A DNA stretch of 64,000 nt from Dastarcus helophoroides (taxonomy: Eukaryota; Arthropoda; Insecta; Coleoptera; Bothrideridae), in contig CM053334.1 in the NCBI GenBank assembly GCA_028583605.1, forward strand, positions 21,544,868 to 21,608,867, in the 5' to 3' direction. Below are positions 55,601 through 64,000 of this stretch, one piece after another. Under the pieces are notes generated by a model that worked only from the letters and a program-made list of their open reading frames with translations, did not search any database and was not told where the DNA came from. Position 1 is the first letter of the stretch. Each line of letters begins with the position of its first letter. The position numbers and the translations under genes are program-made.

Positions 55601-57440
55601 AAATTCTGCTTTTTTTTAGAAAATTTTAATTTTAATTTCAATTCGTCTGTTCAGAATATTTTGATTTAAATTTAAATCTCAAATTTTTAAATCACGATTT
55701 TTTAAAGAATAAATAATGGCGCACCCAAAAAAATAATGTTCAGTGCTCAAGCAACCAAATATTTTTTTCGGAGCTTTTTGTTTATAGAAAAATACGTCAA
55801 CGAAGAAATTTCCTAATATCACAAAGTTTCCACTTTTTTTTATTTCAATCTTTTTTCAAAATTTTGTTTCTTAAATATTTTATTGCTTTGAAAATTTCAA
55901 AAATGTCGATTTGTTTGAAAATTTCGGTTTTTTATTTTAAGTTTCGATTTTTTTTTACAATATTTTAACTTTTTATCGAAACTTGACCTAAACATGTATT
56001 TTTTTTAAATTTGACTTTTTTAAATTCGTTTTTTTTTAAATTCGACTTTTTTTAAATTCGTCTTTTTTAAATTTGCGTTTTTGAAAATATTGATTTTTAT
56101 TTCAATTCTTTTTTTCAGAATATTTTGATTCAAATTTAAATCTCAAATTTTTAAATCATGATTTTTTTAAAGAATAAATAATGGCGCACCCAAAAAAGTA
56201 ATGTTCAGTGCTCAAGCAACCAAATATTTTTTTCGGAGCTTCTTGTTTATGGAAAAATACGTCAACGAAGAAATTTCCTAATATCACAAAGTTTCCACTT
56301 TTTTTTTATTTCAATCTTTTTTCAAAATTTTGTTTCTTAAATATTTTTTTGTTTTGAAAATTTCGAAAATGTCGATTTGTTTGAAAATTTCGGTTTTTTA
56401 TTTTAAGTTTCGATTTTTTTTACAATATTTTAACTTTTTATCGAAACTTGACCTAAACATGTATTTTTTTTTTAATTTGACTTTTTTAAATTCGTTTTTT
56501 TTAAATTCGACTTTTTTTAAATTCGACTTTTTTAAATTTGCGTTTTTGAAAATATTGATTTATTTGAAAATTTCGACTATTTTCATAATTGCGACCTTTT
56601 TTTAAAAAAAAATTCGACTTTTTTAAAAAAAAATAATTTTTATTTCAATTCGTCTTTTCAGAATAATTTGATTCAAATTTAAATCCCAAATTTTTAAATC
56701 ACGATTTTTTTAAAGAATAAATGGTGACGCACCCAAAAAAGTAATGTTCAGTGCTCAAGCAACCGGAGCTTCTTGTTTATAGAAAAATACGTCAACTGTG
56801 GAATTTCCTAATATCACAAAGTTTTCACTTTTTCATTTTAATCTTAGTTCAAAATTTTTTCTTAAATATTCTGTTGTTTTGAAAAATTCTACTTTGTAAA
56901 AATTTCGAAAATGTCGATTTGTTTGAAAATATGGGTTTTTTATTTTAAGTTTCGAATTTTTTTTACAATATTTTAACTTTTTATCGAAACTTGACCTAAA
57001 CATGTATTTTTTTTTATTTGACTTTTAAATTCGTTTTCTTTTTAAATTCGACTTTTTGAAAATATTGATTTGTTTAACAATCTCCACTTTTTTCAGAACG
57101 GTGACCCTTTTCCCTATAATTTTGACTTTTTTCCGAAAATTTGATCGATTCTAATTAAAGTTTTGGTGGAACGGACTGGTCCTTGGCTATCTTCAAAAAT
57201 TGAAATACAAAAAAAAAGAGAGATCTCCCTGAAGATGATAGCTTGCCTGTCGAAACGTATTAGAGCATCCTTTGTTGTGTTTTTAAATCTCTTGGTTTCA
57301 GGAGACAAGATTTATATTTCAATTTTTCTAATTAAAGTTGCCAATTTTTTGAAATTCAGATTTTTTTAATAATAAACAGACGCATCCACAAAATTAATGT
57401 TCAGTGGTTAAAGAGCCAAATATTTTGGAGTCTATTATAC
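55600..57440. repeat. Tandem blocks of about 460-650 bp with a GGCGCACCC marker
   Basis: The marker GAATAAATAATGGCGCACCC, followed by TAATGTTCAGTGCTCAAGCA and TTTATAGAAAAATACGTCAA, occurs at about 55707, 56172 and 56716, and in diverged form at about 57369. The first two blocks are almost identical over more than 300 bp, so at least one duplication is recent. A hammerhead-like repeat (57161-57327) is inserted between the third and fourth markers. Confidence 0.85.
57161..57327 (+). mobile_element. Hammerhead-like repeat, copy 4, with 14-bp target-site duplication
   Basis: Left end TTTTGGTGGAACGGACTGGT and CCTTGGCTATCTTCAAAAAT, core CTGAAGATGATAG, CTGTCGAAACGTATTAGAG, right end TTTATATTTCAATTTTT. 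TTCTAATTAAAGTT occurs at 57149-57162 and 57326-57339, flanking the element as a direct repeat. This shows insertion as a discrete mobile unit. Confidence 0.8.
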
Positions 57441-58170
57441 ATTTTCGACATAGTTTCTTGTTTATTAAAAAATACAATCCTCCTAAAACAAGTTGATTTT
57501 TCTTGTATATTTTGGATATTTAATACGTTTAATATTTAATTCAGGTTGAAAGTTGTCGTAATGTGGTTAATTGGCCTCTTGCAACAGACAAAGAAATAGA
57601 ATGAAACCTAATTAGAAGTTACGTGCACTAAGCTCTATTAGTTTGCACTGTAAAGCAGGTGATACGAGACTAAGTAAACAAATTAACTTCGTCACAGGCA
57701 TTTGTTAATTTAATTGCTATATAAAGCTATTTAAACAACCTTGTAATTGATTAAAGATCTAGATAGCTTCCTCCCACGTTCCCAAACACTGAATTTTAAC
57801 ACCGTTTAACTCACCGGGCAGTCGCCTCCCATATAAGGACGTCAGAGGCAGCATTACGGTAATTCAGAAGCTTGCATTTGACGCCAAAAATTCATATTTT
57901 AAGACCAGTTGGGGACGAATTTTTCATGGAAAGTACTAACCCCCGCGGCTCTTTGGTCCAATAACGTCATATTTCGCAATACATTTGATACACAATACAC
58001 AATATTTTTGATTTTAACAAAAAAATAGATTCAAAGGTTCGTCCCCTCTGCTGCAGTACCTGCTAGAATTGTAGGTGGCGCGCATTAGCCATAAATATTG
58101 CAGATTGGTTTCTCTTATGTATAACCTCAAAATTGTTAGCACGATTGAGTTCCTAGAAGTAAAAGGTTAG
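57440..58170. other. Unique interval, one weak exon candidate
   Basis: Complex sequence. On the minus strand an ATG at 57854 followed by 13 open codons and a CCG-GTGAGT donor (57815-57854) could be a first coding exon (M-L-P-L-T-S-L-Y-G-R-R-L-P), but no other exon supports it. Nothing else recognised. Confidence 0.35.
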
Positions 58171-58309
58171 GTTTTACTTGAATAAAAAGAGCCTAAAAGG
58201 TACCTCTAAGAATACTCTCCATTTTAATAAAAGTTTCATTAAAATCGATTTAGCGGTTTCCGGGATTAGCCCGGACAAAAGATCAGTCGACAGACGGACA
58301 GACCCTTCA
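58171..58309 (+). mobile_element. Solitary copy of the 8-13 kb inverted-repeat element (right half)
   Basis: Reads AAAAAGAGCCTAAAAGGTAC, CTCTAAGAATACTCTCCATT, AAAGTTTCATTAAAATCGAT, GGGATTAGCCCGGACAAAAG, ATCAGTCGACAGACGGACAG. The left terminal repeat is missing, so it is a truncated insertion about 45 kb from the main array. Confidence 0.88.
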
Positions 58310-58354
58310 GTTTTTTTAATATAATGAAGTCAATTGTGTCATTGTGTTGAATTT

Positions 58355-58460
58355 TGACCTTTGAGGTCGAAATTGTGACCTTTCAGGTCCAAATTGTGAT
58401 TTTCGGGTGCAAATTGTGACCTTTCGGATCCAAATTGTGACCATTCGGGTCTAAATTGTG
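58355..58460. repeat. 21-bp minisatellite, five copies
   Basis: Units of 20-21 bp with consensus GACCTTTCGGGTCCAAATTGT; AAATTGTG recurs at 58370, 58391, 58411, 58432 and 58453. Confidence 0.9.
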
Positions 58461-58469
58461 CTGAATTTC

Positions 58470-59060
58470 AGAAGAAAGGGAGTTTTCTGATTCAAGTCAA
58501 GATTTTCGAAAATTGCTAGACTGAGCTTCTCATTGTTGACGAAGACGCAACGTATGGTTGCTGCGTGCATTCGAAATCATTCGTCCTATTAAAACCGAGT
58601 CGTTAAAATATATAAAACAGAAATAATAGTTTTTTAACAACGAAATGATAGTTGCCTTAACCAAATACGGTGTTTCTTTAAAACCATATAATTTTATGGC
58701 GCCACGTCGATTGACCATAAGCATAAATATAGCACACAGAGGTCAGCGATTTAGCAAACAATAAAAATGTGGTTAATGGACGGTGAAATATGGGCACATA
58801 ATTGTCAGATTTACTTCAATAAATAATATGCATAAGTGCGGCATTGCATCCATATATGGGGGGACTTACCCGACAATTAAAACCCACATTTGTCGTGTTT
58901 ACGTTGAGGACGTACGAGGGACGTCAAGTAATAAGATTTTTAACATTTCAACAAAGACGGCCAACCTGAAACCAATAAATTGAACTAAATTGCTCTTAGG
59001 TGAAGCGCTACCTACATAGGTCAGACGCGAGGATTTTTTTATGTCAGGTAAGGCGAATAC
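58470..59060. other. Unique interval with unsupported ORFs
   Basis: Complex sequence with a 66-aa plus ORF (58783-58983), a 64-aa minus ORF (58530-58724) and part of a 105-aa minus ORF (58899-59216). None has recognisable domains or splice borders. They may be chance ORFs. Confidence 0.4.
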
Positions 59061-59289
59061 GTATCTACAGAAGTAAACCTCCAGAAATTTCTCTACAAAT
59101 TTTAACCAGACCTCCAGAAATTTCGCTGTAAAAATGTCGAAGTTTTCAAAAAAAAAGGTATGGTTTCCAAAAACGCCAAGATGTTGAAAAACATCGACAC
59201 TGAAAAAAAAAATCAAATATTGGAAATAAAAGAAACACTTTAAAATGCAACGAAATTTTTGCTAAATATTCCAGAATTCAACAAGAGCT

Positions 59290-61140
59290 GATTAACAAAA
59301 AATCGATATTTTTAGATAAGGACGAAATTTTAAGAAAGTGGAAATTTTTAAAAATCAAAATTTTTAAAAATTTCAAAGTTTTCTTAGAAAATTAGGATTT
59401 AAAAGAAATCAAACTTTTAAAGAATTATGTCAACATTTTGAAAAAATAGGGTTAAAGGTCGACCTTTTCAAAAAAATTCAAGAAATTTGATAAAATAAAG
59501 AAATTTTGTTAACAACTTTTAAAAAGGTTAAAATTTTAAAAAATAAAGTGGAAATTTAGAAAAAATGCCACAAAGACGAGGTTTTCAAAAGGTGTCAACA
59601 TTTTAAAAAATAATAGCTACATTTTTAAAATCCAATATTGAAAAAAATAACTTTTTTTAAAGAGAGAGATTTAAAGAAGTAGGAAGGTTCTAAAACCCCA
59701 AATTGTAACAAGAAGTCGAAATTTGGAAAAAATACAATTTTTCAAAATAATAGACATTTTAAAGAATCTTTGGTGTGACAAGCTTTCTAAAAAATCTACA
59801 ATTTTTGAAAGAGAAAGATTTTTAAAAAGTCGAAATATTCAAAAAAGTAAAATTTTGAAGAGTTGAAAAATTTCAACATTTTCTTAAAAAATCAGGATTA
59901 AAAAAATCAAACTTTTGAAGAATTATGTCAACATTTTACAAAGATGCGGTTTAAGGTTGAGCTTTTCAAAAAAATTTAAGAAATTTGATAAAATGAAGAA
60001 ATTTTTAAAAACACCTTAAAAATGGTTAAAATTTTGAAAAATAAAGTGAAAATTTGGAAAAAATGTTAAAAAGTCAAGGTTTTTAAATGGTGTCAAAATT
60101 AAAAAAAAATATCTACATTTTTAAAATCCAAAATTAAAAAAAACAACTTTTTTTAAAGAGAGAGATTGAAAAAAGTAGAAATCTTAAAACCCCAAATTGT
60201 AACAAGAAGTCGAAATTTGGAAAAAATACAATTTTTCAAAATGATAGACATTTTAAAGAATCTTTGGTGACAAGATTTCCAAAAAATCTACAATTTTTGA
60301 AAGAGAAAGATTTTTAAAAAGTCGAAATATTCAAAAAAGGTAAAATTTTGGAAAGAGTTGAAAAATTTCAAAATTTTCTTAGAAAATCAGGATTTAAAAA
60401 CATCAAACTTTTGAAGAATGATGTCAACATTTTACAAAGATGCGGTTTAAGGTCGAGCTTTTCAAAAAAATTCGTGAAATTTGATAAAATGAAGATATTT
60501 TTTTAAAAACCTTGAAAATGGTTAAAAATTTTGAAAAATAAAGTGGAAATTTGGAAAACATATTAGAAAGTCAAGGTTTTCAAAAGGTGTCAAAATTTTC
60601 AAAAATAATATCTACATTTTTAAAATCCAAAATTTAAAAGACAACTTTTTTTAAAGAGAAATTTAAAAAAGTAGAAAGTCTTAAAACCCCAAATTTTGAC
60701 AAAAAGTCTAAATTTGGAAAAAATACAATTTTTCAAAATAATAGACATTTTAAAGAATCTTTGGTGACAAGCTTTCCAAAAAATCTACAATTTTTGAAAT
60801 AGAGAGATTTTTAAAAAGTCGAAATATTCAAAAAAGTAAAATTTTGGAAAGAGTTGAAAAATGTCAACATTTTCTTAGAAAATCAGGATTAAAAAAATCA
60901 AACTTTTGAAGAATTATGTCAACGTTTTGAAAAGATGCGGTTTAAAGTCGACCTTTTCAAAACAATTTAACAAATTTGATAAAATGAAGAAATTTTTTAA
61001 AAAAATCTTGAAAATGGTTAAAATTTTGAAGAATAAAGTGGAAATTTGGAAAAAATGTTAGAAAGTCAAGGTTTTCAAAAGGTGAAAATTTTCAAAAATA
61101 ATATCTACGTTTTTAAAATCCAAAATTAAAAAAAACAACT
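59290..61140. repeat. Tandem repeat of about 497 bp, four copies
   Basis: The marker GAATTATGTCAACATTTT occurs at about 59422, 59919, 60416 (GAATGATG variant) and 60910, a regular spacing of 497, 497 and 494 bp. Each unit also carries AAAACCCCAAATTGTAAC, AAAATACAATTTTTCAAAAT and TTAAAGAATCTTTGGTG in order. A-rich and non-coding. Confidence 0.92.
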
Positions 61141-61730
61141 CTTTTTAAAGAGAGCAAAATGCAAATTTGTAAAATAGTGCAAGAATCAGAATCGGCATTC
61201 TTTTTAGAAATTAGAATTATCGAGACTCTTTTCCAATTTTCATCTTTGAAAGAAAATCTGAATAAAAAAAATCGTAAACTTGGAATTTCCAAAATTTTAA
61301 AAAAGAAGAATTTTTTGAAAGACCAAATAAATATTCAAGAAAAACCAAAATTATAAGAAAATTAGAAGACATTTAAAAATGCTCAAAATTTTGAAAAGTT
61401 AAAATTTTGGATAAATTAAAATATTCGAAAAAATTTGGCAGATGCGAAATTTAAAAATCAAAATTATCAAAAAAAACAAGCACAATGTGAAAAGGAGTAG
61501 ACATTCCCAAAAAACCAAGATTTACGAAAAAAATATTGAAAAATTGAAGATAACGCGTCAGAATTTTAAAAAAAGTCAAAATTTTCGTAGAAAGTTAAAA
61601 ATTCCAGAAAAAAGGTTTTAAAAAACATGGGTATTTTGGAAAGAAAATTCAAACATTGAATAAATCGACAATTTTAACAACTCTAAAATTGAAAAAAGTG
61701 GCGACTTTTGCAAAAAAAATCGTAATTGAT
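61140..61730. repeat. A-rich decayed satellite
   Basis: GAAAATTTTGAAAAA-type sequence with no fixed period. The 65-aa ORF at 61159-61356 is probably chance. Confidence 0.65.
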
Positions 61731-62790
61731 ATTTTTTAAATTTCGGCTTTTTAAAATTTGGTTTTTAATTTCGACTCTTTTGAAAATTTTGGTTTCGAAA
61801 TTTGGATATTTTTGAGGATTTTACTTTTTCAAAATTTCGACTTCCTTTGACATTTTTTTGAATATTATACGACTTTGTAAGCATCGACCTCGTTTGAATA
61901 TTTTGACTTTTTTTTTTAATTTCTACTTTTTTTTTACTAATTTCGAACTTCTTTGACAAAATTTCCACTTTTTTTAATATCGGCCATTTGCGTTTTAACA
62001 ATTTTGGATTTTTTAAACTTTGGTTATAATTTTAAAAACTGTCATTTTTTGAAGACTGTCATTTTTTTGAAAATTTTCACCTTTTAACGAAAAATAAAAA
62101 TTAATATATTTGTTAAATTTCGACTTTTTAAAATTTGGTTTTTAATTTCGATCCCTTTTGAAAATTCTGGCTTCGAAATTTGGAAATTTTTGAGGATTTT
62201 ACTTTTTCGAAATTTCGACTTCCTTTGAAATTTTTTTGAATATTATACGACTTTGTAAGCATCGACCTCGTTTGAATATTTTGACTTTTTTTTTTCAAAA
62301 TTTCTACTTTTTTTTACTAATTTCGATTTTTTTTTGACAAAGTTTCCACTTTTTTTAATATCGGCCAGTTAGGTTTTAACAATTTTGGATTTTTTAAAAT
62401 TTTGTTATTATTTTCTTAACTGTGTTATTTTTGAGGATTTTGACATTCATTTTAAAAATATTCACCTTTTAACGAATAAAAAAATCGATATTTATTGAAA
62501 ATTTCGAACTTTCAAAATTAGGCTTTTAAATTCGACTCTTTTGAACATTCTGGGCTTGAAAATTGGCAATTTTTGAGGATTTTACCTTTTTGAAAATTTC
62601 GACTTCTCTTGCAAATTTTTTGAATATTATACGACTTTTTTTTTAAAGCATCAACCTAGTCTGAATATTTCTAGTTTTTTTTTTCAAAATGTCTACTTTA
62701 TTTCTAATTTCGAACTTTTTTGACAAAATTTCCACTTTTTTTAATATCGGTGATTGGGATTTTAGCAATTTTGAATTTTTGAAAATGCTA
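61730..62790. repeat. Tandem repeat of about 380 bp, three copies
   Basis: The marker GAATATTATACGACTTTGTA followed by AGCATCGACCTCG recurs at about 61861, 62239 and 62622 (diverged), each followed by TTTTTAATATCGGCCA and TAACAATTTTGGATTTTTT. Confidence 0.88.
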
Positions 62791-64000
62791 TTTTTTAAAA
62801 ACTGTCATTTTTTGAAAATTTTGTCTTTTTTTTTGAAAATATTGACCCTTTCAAATTTGCCACTTTTTTTAATTTCGACCTTTTTTCAAATTCGATCCTT
62901 TTTGAAGATTTTAATTATTTTTGAACATTTGTATTTTTTGAAAATTTCGGCTTTTGAAAATTTCGGCTTTTGAAAACATTGTCGTAACTTTTGGTTTTTT
63001 AAAATTTCGATCGTTTTCAAGATTTCGACTATTTTTTTTTTCAAGATTTTGACTTTTTCAAATTTGCCATTTGTTTTTAATTGAGCCTTTGTTCAAAATT
63101 TTACTTTCTTAAAAAGGCGATTTTTTTTTCGAGAAATGTTTGCTCAAAACTTCTACTTTTTGAAAATAATGGCTTTGTTGGAGATTTCGACTTATTTCAA
63201 AATATGGACTTTGAAAATCCAACAGTTTTTGAAGATTTCGAATTGTATTGAAAAGTTATAGAATCTTTCAACTTTTTTTGGAAAATGGCGACATTTTAAA
63301 ATATCCACCTACTTTCAAATTTCGACCTTTTTTCAAATTTTCACTTATGTTTGAAAATATCTCCTGAAAAAATTTCGACTTTGACTCAGAATTTACTTTT
63401 GAAATTTTATCCTTTTTTAAATTTTTAGACTTTTTGAAAATTCCTTTTTAAAAATGTTTGCCTTTTGTATTTTATTTAGATTTTATTTCAAAAATTTACC
63501 TTGTTTTTTCGACTTTTTTAAGTTTTTGATCAGTTTTTGAAATTTTTAAATTTAGACTTTTTTTTGCAAGTGAGTCTTTTAAAAATTCGACCTCTTTCAA
63601 AAATTTCAATTATTTTTGAATACTTGAATTTTTTGAAAATTTTCGCTTTTAAAAACATTGATTTTAATTCCAAATTTGGATTTTTCCATATATTTCGTTC
63701 TTTTTTCAAGGTTTCCACCTTGTCTTAAAATTTTGAGTTTTTGAAAATTACATATTTGAAAAATCTGACTTTGTTTTTTTTAATTTTTCCAAAAATTTCG
63801 ATTCTTTCTCAAATTTTTGAATAAAATTATCGCCTTTTTCAAATTTTAGACTTTTGAAAATTTCTTTTTAAAAATGTTTGCCTTTTGTATTTTATTTGGA
63901 TTTTATTTCAAAAATTTGCTTACTTGGTTTTTGTTTCGACTTTTTTCAAATTTTCGATCAGTTTTCGGAAATTTTGACCCTAAATTTCGACTCGAACTTT
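62790..64000. repeat. AT-rich TTTTGAAAATTTCGAC satellite to the window end
   Basis: Continuous decayed satellite. A segment with AAAAATGTTTGCCTTTTGTA followed by TTTTATTT is duplicated at about 63451 and 63869 (418 bp apart). No genes seen. Confidence 0.8.

Overview
This window looks like nuclear DNA from an animal, most likely an arthropod and probably an insect. The evidence is a canonical metazoan-type tRNA-Cys(GCA), short exons with GT-AG splice sites, long introns, TATA-type promoters, degenerate mariner-like sequence and hammerhead-ribozyme repeats. There are no operons, ribosome binding sites or dense ORFs. Most of the 64 kb is low-complexity DNA: a degenerate AAATTTCGACTTTTTTCTCG-like AT-rich satellite, kilobase-scale simple-sequence arrays, and tandem blocks of roughly 180 to 550 bp. 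Almost every long ORF is a translation of a simple repeat. The real genes are small exons that ATG-to-stop ORF calling misses.

Left end (1-17.6 kb, minus strand): a duplicated family of small secreted-peptide genes. Copy A (exon 1 at 6378-6434, exon 2 at 1035-1083, exon 3 at 292-405, continuing off the left edge) and copy C (exon 1 at 17201-17257, exon 2 at 16662-16710) share a 19-residue signal-peptide exon, a 49-nt second exon of the same phase, a TATA element about 70 nt upstream of the ATG, and homologous flanks. Copy B keeps only downstream exons (8035-8082, 7489-7521). Introns are more alike than exons. The third exon of A encodes a dibasic RKR site followed by six pentapeptides of G[E/D]DL[I/R] type; B's equivalent lacks them. 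A and C/B are separated by about 20 units of a 240-270 bp inverted-repeat element (8.1-13.0 kb). A palindromic element at 15335-15636 carries two opposed copies of a hammerhead ribozyme.

Middle (17.9-48.9 kb): five giant simple-sequence arrays (hexamer 17.99-19.86, GAAC-type 20.85-23.34, GGAA-type 25.6-28.3, TCTTC 31.9-34.4, CT-rich 36.6-39.9) and a sixth GTTC-type array (44.4-48.8). A plus-strand gene threads through them: exons 31100-31164, 36148-36367 and 42079-42191 join in a consistent frame and encode a basic, Ser/Thr/Lys-rich, probably disordered protein that I do not recognise. Each of its introns holds one giant array. A tRNA-Cys lies inside the first of these introns.

Right end (48.9-64 kb): a well-supported minus-strand exon (50042-50189) with a GTPRPVIGW segment vaguely like an immunoglobulin domain; a decayed mariner transposase fragment (about 51.2-51.4 kb); three further copies of a hammerhead-like repeat, one with a 14-bp target-site duplication; and then AT-rich tandem blocks to the end of the window.

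The two most promising items are the fast-evolving micro-exon secreted-peptide family and the palindromic twin-hammerhead element.
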